Below, one piece after another: positions 7,536 through 15,553 of a stretch of DNA of 64,000 nucleotides. The position numbers and the translations under genes are program-made. The notes under the pieces are model-generated. The model was given only the letters and a program-made list of their open reading frames with translations, ran no database searches and was not told the origin of the DNA. The stretch spans positions 6,782 to 70,781 of the forward strand of contig JANLYO010000111.1 of NCBI GenBank assembly GCA_031365665.1, read 5' to 3'. This DNA comes from JANYCG01 sp031365665 (lineage in GTDB: Bacteria; Pseudomonadota; Gammaproteobacteria; Burkholderiales; Burkholderiaceae_C). How positions within the stretch are numbered: position 1 is the first letter of the stretch; each line of letters starts with the position of its first letter.

Positions 7536-9623
7536 ATGACCGTCGCCACCACCCCCCGCGTGACTCACCGTGTGCTTGGCGCCTGCCCGCACGACTGCCC
7601 AGACACCTGCTCGCTTGTCACCACGGTCGAAAACGGCATTGCCATCAAAGTGCAGGGCAACCCGGACCATCCGCAGACCGACGGCGTGTTGTGCCATAAA
7701 GTGTCGCGTTACACCGAGCGCACCTACCACCCCGGGCGCATTTTGCATCCGCTCAGACGCAGCGGCCCCAAAGGGTCAGGGCTATTCGAACGCGTGAGCT
7801 GGGATGCGGCTTTGTCGGACATCACCGCGCGCCTGAAAACCATCGCCAGCCAGGGGCCTCGGGGCGCAGAAGCCATCCAGCCCTATAGCTATTGCGGCAC
7901 CATGGGTTTGGTGCAGGGCGAAACCATGGCCATGCGGTTTTTCAACCAACTCGGCGCGGCGCAGCTGGACCGCACGATTTGTTCGGCGGCAGGCGGTGAA
8001 GGCCTGGTGCAGACGCTAGGGGCCAAAGTCGGCATGCGGGTCGAGTTTTTCGCTGAATCGAAGCTGATTTTGATTTGGGGCAGCAATTCGATTGCCAGCA
8101 ACCTGCATTTCTGGCGTTACGCCCAGACCGCCAAGCGCCATGGCGCGAAGTTGATTTGCATTGATCCGCGCAAGTCGGAAACCGCTGAAAAATGCCACGA
8201 ACACATCGCACTTTTGCCGGGCACCGACGCGGCTTTGGCGTTGTCGCTGATGCATGAGCTGATTGCACACGATTGGCTCGACCATGGCTACCTGGACGAG
8301 CACACCCTGGGCTGGCCGCAACTGCGCGAGCGTGCCTTGCAATGGCCGCCTGAACGTGCTGCGGCGATCTGCGGCATCACGGCAGAGCAAGTGAGGTCGC
8401 TCGCACGTGATTACGGCGGCAGCTTCACAAACCAGCGGCCCGCCGCGATCCGTATGAACTACGGCCTGCAACGTGTGCGCGGCGGCGGCAACGCGGTGCG
8501 CGCCATCGCCTGTCTGCCTGCCCTCATTGGCGCATGGCGGCACCGTGCGGGCGGCATGTTGATGTCCAGTTCCGGTGAGTTTGGCCATGACAAGGCCGCT
8601 TTGCAGCGCCCGGATTTGCTCACGGTGCGTGGCCTCGCCGTGCCTCGCACCATCAACATGAGCACCATTGGCGATGATTTGCTGCGCCCCGCCTCGCCCA
8701 CATTCGGCCCGAAAATCGAAGCGCTGATCGTCTACAACAGCAACCCGGTCGCAGTGGCGCCAGAGTCTGGCAAAGTCGTTCAGGGGTTTGAGCGTGAAGA
8801 TCTTTTCACGGTGGTGCTGGAGCACTTCCAGACCGACACGGCTGATTACGCCGACTACATCCTGCCCGCGACAACCCAGCTTGAACACTGGGACATCCAC
8901 CCCGCCTACGGCCACACGGATGTGATGCTGAACCGCCCGGCCATCGCGCCGCTGGGAGAGGCCAAGCCGAACAGCCAAATCTTCCGCGAACTGGCGGCCC
9001 GCATGGGTTTTACCGATGCCTGTTTTGCGGACGACGACGAGACCATCTGCCGACAGGCCTTTGGAGGGGAGCTCGATTTCGATCACTTGCTCGCCCAAGG
9101 TTTTGCGCCTCTGCCAGTTCAAGCCGCGCCGTTCGCCAACGGCAATTTCCCGACGCTTTCGGGCAAATGCGAATTCTTCAGCGCGCGCCTCCATGCCCAG
9201 GGACTGGATGGCCTGCCGGACCACATCGGCAACTACGAAACCCCGGGCACGTCAACGGAGTTTCCTTTGGCGATGATCTCCCCGCCTGCGCGCAACTTTT
9301 TGAATTCCAGTTTTGTCAACGTGCAAAGCCTGCGTGACGTGGAGGGTGAGCCCATTTTGGAGATGCATGCGCAAGACGCGCTGCTGCGGAACATCCAATC
9401 TGGTCAGACTGTGCGCATCTTCAATTCGCGCGGCGACTACCGCTGCAAAGTGATGGTTTCCCCGCGTGCCCGCCCCGGCGTGGTTCATGGCATGGGCATC
9501 TGGTGGCGCAAATTCGGGCTGGATGGCCGCAACGTCAACCAGCTCACCAGCCAGAAGCTCACCGATTTGGGCCGAGGTCCGACCTTTTACGACTGCCTGG
9601 TGCAAGTGGCGCGCTCGGACTGA
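7536..9623 (+). CDS. Molybdopterin oxidoreductase with [4Fe-4S] motif
   Basis: Encodes 695 aa from MTVATTPRVTH. It is a DMSO-reductase-superfamily Mo/W-bisPGD enzyme. Cys residues of the N-terminal [4Fe-4S] site are in CPHDCPDTC followed by VLCHK about 28 residues later. The IWGSNSIASNLHF and LICIDPRKSETAEKCHEHI segments are typical of the cofactor-binding region, and the C-terminal domain (MVSPRARPGVVHGMG to GPTFYDCLVQV) is the usual molybdopterin-dinucleotide-binding fold. No Tat signal is visible, so a cytoplasmic enzyme is likely. There is no adjacent electron-transfer or membrane subunit gene. The substrate is unknown. The two-component genes immediately downstream may or may not be functionally linked. 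Confidence 0.87.
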   Translation: MTVATTPRVTHRVLGACPHDCPDTCSLVTTVENGIAIKVQGNPDHPQTDGVLCHKVSRYTERTYHPGRILHPLRRSGPKGSGLFERVSWDAALSDITARLKTIASQGPRGAEAIQPYSYCGTMGLVQGETMAMRFFNQLGAAQLDRTICSAAGGEGLVQTLGAKVGMRVEFFAESKLILIWGSNSIASNLHFWRYAQTAKRHGAKLICIDPRKSETAEKCHEHIALLPGTDAALALSLMHELIAHDWLDHGYLDEHTLGWPQLRERALQWPPERAAAICGITAEQVRSLARDYGGSFTNQRPAAIRMNYGLQRVRGGGNAVRAIACLPALIGAWRHRAGGMLMSSSGEFGHDKAALQRPDLLTVRGLAVPRTINMSTIGDDLLRPASPTFGPKIEALIVYNSNPVAVAPESGKVVQGFEREDLFTVVLEHFQTDTADYADYILPATTQLEHWDIHPAYGHTDVMLNRPAIAPLGEAKPNSQIFRELAARMGFTDACFADDDETICRQAFGGELDFDHLLAQGFAPLPVQAAPFANGNFPTLSGKCEFFSARLHAQGLDGLPDHIGNYETPGTSTEFPLAMISPPARNFLNSSFVNVQSLRDVEGEPILEMHAQDALLRNIQSGQTVRIFNSRGDYRCKVMVSPRARPGVVHGMGIWWRKFGLDGRNVNQLTSQKLTDLGRGPTFYDCLVQVARSD

Positions 9624-9669
9624 TCCGCTGCCAGGCCGACGCCACGCCCGCGTGATAATGCGCTGCACC

Positions 9670-10848
9670 ATGTCAGACGCCACGCTGAACAATTCACCAG
9701 CCCCTGCCCTTCGCATCCTGCATTTGGAGGATTCGCTGCCGGATCATCTGCTCGCCACGCGCGCCCTGGCCAAAGTCGGCTTGGCTTGCCAGGTGACCCG
9801 GGTGGACAAGTTGGCGCAGTTCGGGCGTTTGTTGCAAGAGGGTGACGGTTTTGACGTGATCCTGGCCGACCACCAGTTGCTTGGATTTACCGCAGTGGAT
9901 GCCTGGCAGGCCAGCGCCGGACTTGTGCAGAAACCGCCCTTTATCCTGCTCTCTGGCGCAATTGGCGAACGCGCGGCGGTCGAAGCCATCAAACTGGGTT
10001 TTGCCGACTACCTCTCCAAAAATGACCTGCCCCGTTTGGGCCCCGTGATCCTACGTGCGATGGAAGTCCATCACACCCGGATGGCCAAGGCGCAGGCAGA
10101 CGCTGATCTGGCTGCCTCTGAAAAACGTCTGGCCGAATTCTCTGGACACCTGCAACGCGCCATCGAAAAAGAGCGTGCCGCCATCGCCCGCGAGATCCAC
10201 GATGAGGTGGGCGGCGCACTGGCGGCCATCGGTTTTGACTTGGGATGGATCAGCCGCCATAGCGCCGATGCCGTCACACTGGCGCACGCAACGCAGGCCA
10301 ACGCCATGTTGCAGCAGGCCATGAGCGCAGCCCAATCCATCATGATGAACCTACGCCCGCCGATTTTGGACCAGGGCCTGGTGGCGGCGCTGGAGTGGCT
10401 GTGCAGCGGCTTTGAGAAGCGCAGCGGCATCCGAACCCTTGTGGCGAGCAGCGCCTATGCGAACTCGGTGGCGCCGCAATACACGCGCGGCGTCGAACTG
10501 GTCGCCTACCGCACGGCGCAGGAAGCCCTGACCAATATTGCCAAACATGCACAAAGCAGCCAGGTCAAAGTGGAACTGTCAGACGCGGGCGGCACCTTGA
10601 CGCTGGAGATCACCGACAACGGTTGCGGCATCAGTGATGCCGCGCGCAACAAGCCGAAGTCTTTCGGGCTCAAGGGTTTGTCTGAACGCGCCCGTGCCGT
10701 GGGCGGCTGGCTGGACATCAGCACCCGCACCGCAGCAACCAGCACCGCAATGCCTGGCACCGCCATCATTCTCTCGGTGCCTTTGGACACGCTGGATTCT
10801 GCGTTTCAAGATTCAGTGTTCCTGCCCGCCGAAGGGTTGTTGCCATGA
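9670..10848 (+). CDS. Sensor histidine kinase with N-terminal receiver domain
   Basis: Encodes 392 aa. Residues about 15-135 form a receiver domain (LHLEDSLPDH, phosphoacceptor Asp in VILADHQLLG, SGAIG, and Lys in YLSKNDLP). A short coiled linker leads to a HisKA_3 dimerisation domain with AREIHDEVGGALAAIGFDLG, and then a HATPase_c domain with TAQEALTNIAKHAQ, ITDNGCG and GLKGLSERARAVGG. No membrane segment is present, so it is a soluble NarX-class kinase, probably signalled by an upstream kinase through its receiver domain. It overlaps the downstream response regulator gene by 4 bp (ATGA), showing translational coupling. Confidence 0.88.
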   Translation: MSDATLNNSPAPALRILHLEDSLPDHLLATRALAKVGLACQVTRVDKLAQFGRLLQEGDGFDVILADHQLLGFTAVDAWQASAGLVQKPPFILLSGAIGERAAVEAIKLGFADYLSKNDLPRLGPVILRAMEVHHTRMAKAQADADLAASEKRLAEFSGHLQRAIEKERAAIAREIHDEVGGALAAIGFDLGWISRHSADAVTLAHATQANAMLQQAMSAAQSIMMNLRPPILDQGLVAALEWLCSGFEKRSGIRTLVASSAYANSVAPQYTRGVELVAYRTAQEALTNIAKHAQSSQVKVELSDAGGTLTLEITDNGCGISDAARNKPKSFGLKGLSERARAVGGWLDISTRTAATSTAMPGTAIILSVPLDTLDSAFQDSVFLPAEGLLP

Positions 10849-11474
10849 TCCGGGTGATCCTGTGTGACGACCACGCCATATTGCGCCGGGGCATCCGCGA
10901 CACCCTGAGTGAGGCGGTGGACATCAAAGTGGTGGCCGAAGCCGCCAGTTATTCCGACGTGCGCGAGGCGCTTCGCCAACACCCTTGCGACGTGTTGCTG
11001 CTGGATTTGAACCTGCCCGGCCGGGGCGGCATGGACGTGTTGGCCAGCGTGCGTGAATCGCACCCGCAAGTGAAGGTGCTGATCGTCTCCATGTACCCGG
11101 AAGACCAATACGCCATCCGCTGCCTCAAGGCGGGTGCGCAGGGTTATGTGAACAAAGGCGGTGACCCTTCCGAGCTTGCCAAAGCGGTTCGCGCAGTGAT
11201 GCACGGGCGAAAATACGTGACGCCGGAAGTCGCGCAGATGTTGGTGGACAACCTCAACACGCCTGCGGACGCCAGCCTGCATGACGCATTGAGTGAACGG
11301 GAAATGCAGACGCTGGTGAAAATCGCCTCGGGCAAACGCCTCGCAGACATCGCCCTGGATTTGATGCTGAGCCCCAAAACCGTGAGCGTCTACCGCTCGC
11401 GCCTGCTTGAAAAACTCAAACTCACCAACAATGCTGAGTTGACGGTGTACGCGATCCGCAACGGCCTGGTTTAG
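10845..11474 (+). CDS. NarL/FixJ-family response regulator
   Basis: Encodes 209 aa. The N-terminal receiver domain (VILCDDHAILRRGI, Asp in VLLLDLNLPG, Lys in YVNKGGDPSELAKA) is followed by a LuxR-type helix-turn-helix at about residues 145-205 (LSEREMQTLVKIASGKRLADIALDL, SPKTVSVYRSRLLEKL). It is the cognate partner of the receiver-kinase protein encoded immediately upstream with an ATGA overlap. Its targets cannot be seen. The gene ends 21 bp from the convergent fliN stop. That leaves room for at most a very small terminator, and I see none. Confidence 0.92.
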   Translation: MIRVILCDDHAILRRGIRDTLSEAVDIKVVAEAASYSDVREALRQHPCDVLLLDLNLPGRGGMDVLASVRESHPQVKVLIVSMYPEDQYAIRCLKAGAQGYVNKGGDPSELAKAVRAVMHGRKYVTPEVAQMLVDNLNTPADASLHDALSEREMQTLVKIASGKRLADIALDLMLSPKTVSVYRSRLLEKLKLTNNAELTVYAIRNGLV

Positions 11475-11495
11475 CCGGGCAGTTGCGCATCTGGA

Positions 11496-11789
11496 TCACA
11501 TTTTTCCGAGGCGGCCCAAACGCTCAGAGGCAGTCACCACGTCGGTCAGGCGGATGCCGAATTTCTCGTTCACCACCACAATTTCCCCCTGGGCAATCAG
11601 GTGTCCGTTGACCAGCACATCGACCACCTCGCCGGCCATAGTGCCCAGCTCCACCACCGAGCCCGTGCCGAGTTGCAGGATTTGCCGGATCGGCAACTTG
11701 GTGCGCCCGAGCTCCACCGAGAGCTGGACAGGAATGTCCAACACGCGCGTAAGGTCTGGCGTGGGGGCCTGTTTGTCCTGGTCAGCCAT
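11496..11789 (-). CDS. fliN: Flagellar motor switch protein FliN
   Basis: Encodes 97 aa, short but complete over the SpoA/FliN core: IPVQLSVELGRTKLPIRQIL, GSVVELGTMAGEVVDVLVN, GHLIAQGEIVVVNEKFGIRL and ERLGRL. FliN forms the base of the flagellar C-ring together with FliM. Its start overlaps the fliM stop by one base (TGATG), so fliG-fliM-fliN are translationally coupled. The fliO, fliP, fliQ and fliR genes that usually follow are absent; the next gene is the convergent response regulator. Confidence 0.92.
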   Translation of the reverse strand: MADQDKQAPTPDLTRVLDIPVQLSVELGRTKLPIRQILQLGTGSVVELGTMAGEVVDVLVNGHLIAQGEIVVVNEKFGIRLTDVVTASERLGRLGKM

Positions 11790-12832
11790 CAGGCCACCGC
11801 TCCGTCTTGCGCAGAAGTCAAAGTCCGCTCGACGCGGATCGCCTGGCGGCCCGACTGCGTTTTCAAACGGCCCTCAAACAGCGGCAGCCCTTCAGGCGTC
11901 GCCAGGATCTGCGGCAACTCCCCCAGCTCGATGAAGTCGCCCGCGCGCAGGGCCAGCAGCCGCGCTACATTGGTAGACACTGGCGCACAATAGGCATGCA
12001 CCGGCACCTCCAGAGTTTGCACTTCATGCGTGAGCGCGGGCAGCCAGCGGCGGTCATGTTGCACAAAATCACCCCAAGTGGGCGACTCCAGGACACTGCG
12101 GATCGGCGCCAGGCTGGCCCAGGGCAAGGCCACCGTCAAACGACCCAGCACCTCGCCGATTTGAACTGCAAAAACGCTGACGTGCAGGCGCTCCAAGGCG
12201 GTGGCGACGTTGGCTTGGCGTGCATCCGTCTCCAGGCGGTCCAGCTCGAACGTCAAACCGCCGACACCGCTCCAGGCCTGTGAGCTGGCTGCCATCGCCA
12301 CGCCCAGCAAGCGCTGAACCGCCTGTCGGCCGATGGAGACGAAGCTGCGCGCATCGGGGGTGTTCTGCACCTTGCCGCTGCCGCCATACAGCAGATCGAC
12401 CACCACATCGGCCAGCGCGGCGTCGCACACCAAAAGCCCCTGCCCCGCCAGAGGCCGCAAGTTCACGACGGCGCAGCCCGAAGGCACAGGCATTTCGTTT
12501 AGAAAATCGCTGTACCGCTGCGTCTGCAAGGTTTGCAAGGAAATTTCGGCATGCCGCGCCAAGAGGGCAAAGAAGCCGCTGCGCAGCCCGCGCAACAGGC
12601 GTTGGTTGACCACCTCCAGCGCGCCCGAGGGGCCGCGTGCAAGGCGCGGCAGACTCTGCCAATCAAACGCCATCGGCTCGCCAGGCATCATGTCTTGCCC
12701 ACCGAAGGCACCCAAGCCGCCCGCCGCCTGACCCGCCGCACCGCCAGTCGCGTCACCGGGCACGCCTGCACCATCCATGCCCTGCATCAAGGCGTCGATC
12801 TCGGCCTGCGACAGGATGCCGGCTTGCGTCAT
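11789..12832 (-). CDS. fliM: Divergent flagellar motor switch protein FliM
   Basis: Encodes 347 aa. The N-terminal CheY-P-binding motif ILSQAEIDALMQGM (about residues 5-18) is intact. A Gly/Ala-rich linker of about 30 residues follows, then the middle domain (LEVVNQRLLRGLRSGFFALL, RHAEISLQTLQTQRYSDFL, PVPSGCAVVNLRPL) with LYGGSGKV in place of the canonical GG-x-G FliG-binding loop, and a C-terminal SpoA domain (DFIELGELPQILATPEGLPL). Several normally near-invariant positions differ (for example RxLARGPSGALE for the usual RIVRGRMPTLE), so this looks like a diverged paralogue. The gene starts inside the fliG stop codon (ATGA). Confidence 0.88.
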   Translation of the reverse strand: MTQAGILSQAEIDALMQGMDGAGVPGDATGGAAGQAAGGLGAFGGQDMMPGEPMAFDWQSLPRLARGPSGALEVVNQRLLRGLRSGFFALLARHAEISLQTLQTQRYSDFLNEMPVPSGCAVVNLRPLAGQGLLVCDAALADVVVDLLYGGSGKVQNTPDARSFVSIGRQAVQRLLGVAMAASSQAWSGVGGLTFELDRLETDARQANVATALERLHVSVFAVQIGEVLGRLTVALPWASLAPIRSVLESPTWGDFVQHDRRWLPALTHEVQTLEVPVHAYCAPVSTNVARLLALRAGDFIELGELPQILATPEGLPLFEGRLKTQSGRQAIRVERTLTSAQDGAVA

Positions 12833-13587
12833 GGCCGGGACTCCTGGTCCATCTTGTCCAGGATGCGCTGGGCCAGGGCCGGGTCGGTGCTGTCGATGGA
12901 CTCCATCACCGAGGCTTCCATCTGCGCCCCCAGGCCGCTGAGCAGCAAGGCCGCACGCCGTGCGCCGCTTTGCGCGCCGCTGCGGCGGGCTTCGCGCTCA
13001 TCCAGCAGGGCCACCAGCATGTCGTCGAGCGCCTCGAGCGCCGTCGGGTTGATCGCCTGCGTGCCGGCGATGCGCTGGATGATGTCGGCGCGTTGCCGTG
13101 GCGGCACGTTTTGCAACACGCGGGTGGCGAGCTCCAGATCAACCAAGGTCAAGATCGCCGCCGCCACCTGCGGGTGCTCAGCCACCAGCAGTTGCACGAT
13201 GGTCGGCAACTCAGCCCGCTTGAGGCGCTCCAGGCCGTGCCCCGGCGCGGCGGGCGGGGTGGCAGCCGGCAGATTGCCGTCTTCTGCCAGCGCCAGGTCG
13301 GATTCAAATGCCTGCAGGCCAAAGGCTTGATTGAGCATGCTGCGCACGTAGCGGCTGGAGTCTGACACCAGGCGGCTCTGGCGCGCCGCGAGCTTTTCAA
13401 ACTCGTCAAAGTTCACGTCCACCGGGCTTTGCACCACCGGTTTGGCCGTTTGGGCGACTTCGGCTATCGCCACCTTCAACTGCTGCGCCTGTTCGGGCGG
13501 CAATTGGCTGAAAATCGACGCGGCTTCTTCCTTGCCCAGCAGGAGCATCAGGGCAGCGGCATTGTGAAGCGCGTCGTTGGGGTTCAT
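12829..13587 (-). CDS. fliG: C-terminally short FliG-like switch protein
   Basis: Encodes 252 aa against about 330 for usual FliG. The N-terminal domain (NAAALMLLLGKEEAASIFSQ) binds FliF in normal FliG. The middle domain has the EHPQ motif at residues 137-140. The first part of the C-terminal region is present up to DPALAQRILDKM, where canonical proteins continue into the domain carrying the charged residues that touch MotA. Here the protein ends (MDQESRP) with its stop overlapping the fliM start (ATGA). The truncation is therefore built into the operon and is not a window or frameshift effect. It could assemble with FliM but should lack a torque surface. A role in a non-rotary or auxiliary ring is speculation. 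Confidence 0.82.
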   Translation of the reverse strand: MNPNDALHNAAALMLLLGKEEAASIFSQLPPEQAQQLKVAIAEVAQTAKPVVQSPVDVNFDEFEKLAARQSRLVSDSSRYVRSMLNQAFGLQAFESDLALAEDGNLPAATPPAAPGHGLERLKRAELPTIVQLLVAEHPQVAAAILTLVDLELATRVLQNVPPRQRADIIQRIAGTQAINPTALEALDDMLVALLDEREARRSGAQSGARRAALLLSGLGAQMEASVMESIDSTDPALAQRILDKMDQESRP

Positions 13588-13621
13588 GAAAGGTTTTGCC
13601 GTCCGGGTTCAATGCCTGCAT

Positions 13622-13954
13622 TCAATGCAACAACTGCGGGCGCCCGGCCCCGGCGGCGAACTGCGCACCTTCGCCCAAGGGCCAAGGCTCGGTAAGGCCG
13701 CGTATCTGGGCGTCAACGCCAAGAATTCGGCGCAGGATGCGCTGCTTTTCCCCTTGTTCAGCACGCGTCAAGCGTGCTTCCATCTCCTCGGGCAAGCTGC
13801 TTTGGCGGGCACAGGACTTGAGCTGCTGGATCAACACTTTGCAATCGTTTTCAATGTCCGCGACACCGCGCCAGTCACCCGCGTGGGCGGCCTGCAACAT
13901 GCGGCGGCTGCCGTCTTCGATGGCCTTGTAGCAGTCAATCAAGCGTGTTGGCAT
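13622..13954 (-). CDS. fliT: FliT-like flagellar chaperone
   Basis: Encodes 110 aa from MPTRLIDCYKAIEDGSRRML. The first half (AAHAGDWRGVADIENDCKVLIQQLK) matches the FliT pattern of an amphipathic helical bundle beginning with a Tyr/Ile-Glu segment and a GDW motif. FliT chaperones the filament cap FliD and, in enterics, binds FlhDC to dampen class-2 transcription. It lies 34 bp upstream of the short fliG, which suggests one fliT-fliG-fliM-fliN operon. Its 5' side faces flhDC, consistent with cross-regulation. The longer open frame upstream is not typical of the family. Confidence 0.75.
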   Translation of the reverse strand: MPTRLIDCYKAIEDGSRRMLQAAHAGDWRGVADIENDCKVLIQQLKSCARQSSLPEEMEARLTRAEQGEKQRILRRILGVDAQIRGLTEPWPLGEGAQFAAGAGRPQLLH

Positions 13955-14250
13955 GGCAGGCGCAGGCCGGGTCGCGCAGGGCAGGGCGCAGTCGGCTTTG
14001 GGTAAGGTTTCATAGTGGCGCCAAGCATACTGCGGCACAGCGCGGGCGATGGACGGAGTTGTCTGGTAAATACCCGCCAATTCACACCGTCGAAGTAACA
14101 GCCGCCATGCGCGGCTGTTGTAGGAATTTGTCTGACACGGCTTGCAGCGTGATTCTGAGGCCTCTTGGGCGCAACTGTGCGCAGAATCAAACGCATCGGC
14201 ATTCCCGCGAACCACCGTTGCAGATGCCTTCGATGCCCGAGGAACTTTCC
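13955..14250. promoter_or_regulatory. fliT-flhDC divergent regulatory region with perfect hairpin
   Basis: This 296-bp gap separates the fliT and flhD starts and must hold both promoters. It contains a perfect 9-bp inverted repeat AACAGCCGC / GCGGCTGTT at 14097-14105 and 14111-14119 with a 5-nt loop. Its position in the probable flhDC leader suggests an operator or mRNA structure. It lacks a T-run, so it is not a classical terminator. A GAGGAA ribosome-binding site at 14239-14244 precedes flhD. Confidence 0.5.
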
Positions 14251-14604
14251 ATGAAGAACGAACCGATGAAAAACGAGCAATTGCTGGCGGATATCCGCGA
14301 AGCCAATCTCACTTACCTGATGTTGGCGCAAAACCTGATCCGCGCCGACCGCGCCGAGTCGCTCTACCGCCTGGGCCTGTCAGAGGACGCGGCGGATCTG
14401 ATTGCCGGCCTCTCACCCGCGCAACTTCTCAAAGTCGCCTCGGGCAACCTGCTGCTGTGCCGCATGCGGGTCGATGACGACCTGGTGTGGAACCTGCTCA
14501 CCAATCATGGCGTGAACGCGTCTGCGGGCCGCGCCGACAACGACGCCGCCAACAAGCTGCATGCCAGCATCTTGATGGCCGGCCGTTTCGCCGAAGCCCT
14601 CTAA
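14251..14604 (+). CDS. flhD: Flagellar master regulator subunit FlhD
   Basis: Encodes 117 aa, close to the 116 aa of E. coli FlhD. Visible family segments are EQLLADIREANLTYLMLAQNLIRAD, AESLYRLGLSEDAADLIAGLSPAQLLKVA and LLCRMRVDDDLVWNLL. FlhD pairs with FlhC as the FlhD4C2 activator of flagellar class-2 genes. The start at MKNEPMKNEQ is preceded by GAGGAA at 6-bp spacing; an internal ATG five codons later is an alternative. flhC follows after 17 bp. Confidence 0.93.
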   Translation: MKNEPMKNEQLLADIREANLTYLMLAQNLIRADRAESLYRLGLSEDAADLIAGLSPAQLLKVASGNLLLCRMRVDDDLVWNLLTNHGVNASAGRADNDAANKLHASILMAGRFAEAL

Positions 14605-14621
14605 GCGCCCAAGGAAAACAC

Positions 14622-15158
14622 ATGGCCAGCAAAAGTGTGTTGAACGATTCGCGACAGGTGGAGCGCGCCGTGGCGCTGATTCAGCTCGGCGCGCGCCTGC
14701 AGGTGCTCGAGAGTGAAACCGACCTGTCCTACGAGCGCCTGCTGCGCCTCTACAAGGAGGTGGCGGGCCATTCACCGGCCAAGGGCCAACTGCCGTTTTC
14801 AACCGACTGGTTTCTGACCTGGCAGCCCAACATCCACGCCTCGCTGTTCCTCAATATCCACGAATACCTGGGCAAAGCCAGCGCGCTCGAAGACATCGAC
14901 CTGGTGATGAAAGCCTTCAAGCTCTATACCGAACAGGTCGAAACCTGCGGCGTCGAACCACTGCTCTCGGTGACGCGCGCCTGGCGGCTGGTCAAGTTCA
15001 TCGACACACAACTGCTTTCGTCCACGCAATGCTCCGAATGCGGCGGCCATTTTGTGACCGAGCCCCACACCTTTGCGCGCCACTACGTCTGCGGCCTGTG
15101 CGCGCCACCCGCGCGCGCCGGAAAGGGCGCAGTGGCGGGGGGGATTGTGTTGCATTGA
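14622..15158 (+). CDS. flhC: Flagellar master regulator subunit FlhC
   Basis: Encodes 178 aa (E. coli FlhC has 192). Family features are LIQLGARLQVLESETDLSYERLLRLYKE, FSTDWFLTWQPNIHASLF and the C-terminal zinc site made by CSECGG and CGLC. It binds DNA with FlhD. An AAGGAAA ribosome-binding site precedes the ATG. In many Burkholderiales flhDC is followed by motAB and che genes. Here toxin-antitoxin genes follow instead, so the flagellar block ends abruptly. Confidence 0.94.
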   Translation: MASKSVLNDSRQVERAVALIQLGARLQVLESETDLSYERLLRLYKEVAGHSPAKGQLPFSTDWFLTWQPNIHASLFLNIHEYLGKASALEDIDLVMKAFKLYTEQVETCGVEPLLSVTRAWRLVKFIDTQLLSSTQCSECGGHFVTEPHTFARHYVCGLCAPPARAGKGAVAGGIVLH

Positions 15159-15185
15159 GGCAAAGCCAGGGCGGGCCTCCACAAC

Positions 15186-15230
15186 TTGCAGATTTTTCCG
15201 GTTTCTTCGATAATATGGTCATTATGACCA
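15186..15230 (+). promoter_or_regulatory. Promoter and palindromic operator of a Phd-type toxin-antitoxin operon
   Basis: A possible sigma-70 promoter TTGCAG (15186-15191), 17-bp spacer, GATAAT (15209-15214) is followed at once by the perfect palindrome TGGTCATTATGACCA (15216-15230). The palindrome overlaps the antitoxin ATG at 15224. Phd/YefM antitoxins repress their own operons through such palindromes. With this promoter the transcript would start only a few bases before the ATG, giving a nearly leaderless mRNA. Confidence 0.6.
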
Positions 15231-15553
15231 ATTTATCACTTCCTCCGGCTACCCCAACGCGTCGCGCCAGCCGTACCAATACATCTGAAAACCATTGGGT
15301 GCTGGCCGATGCCAAGGCGAAGTTCAGCCAGCTCGTGCGCCAGGTGCGCAGCGAGGGGCCGCAACACGTCACCGTGCATGGGCGCGATGAAGTGGTGGTG
15401 ATCGCCGCCGAAGAGTTCCGGCGGCTCAAGGGTACGTCTTCCGGGCAAGCGCTGGTGGATGCTTTGCATGCGTCGCCGCACCGGGGCATTGACATTGCGC
15501 CAAAACGCTCATCCTCAGGCTCGCCCATGCCCGTGCGGGACGTCAAGCTGTGA
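15224..15553 (+). CDS. Phd/YefM-family antitoxin
   Basis: Encodes 109 aa from MTNLSLPP; an ATG at 15215 would add three residues. The core NHWVLADAKAKFSQLVRQV followed by HVTVHGRDEVVVIAAEEFRRLKG is the Phd/YefM DNA-binding fold, which dimerises on operator DNA. The C-terminal tail (LHASPHRGIDIAPKRSSSG) is the part expected to bind and neutralise the toxin. The stop overlaps the GTG start of the PIN toxin (GTGA), so the pair is translationally coupled. A palindromic operator overlaps the start. Confidence 0.87.
   Translation: MTNLSLPPATPTRRASRTNTSENHWVLADAKAKFSQLVRQVRSEGPQHVTVHGRDEVVVIAAEEFRRLKGTSSGQALVDALHASPHRGIDIAPKRSSSGSPMPVRDVKL

Noticed and set aside
8016..9224. 402-residue minus-strand frame opposite the molybdopterin oxidoreductase
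   Set aside because: It mirrors a gene with clear cofactor motifs and has no recognisable domain.
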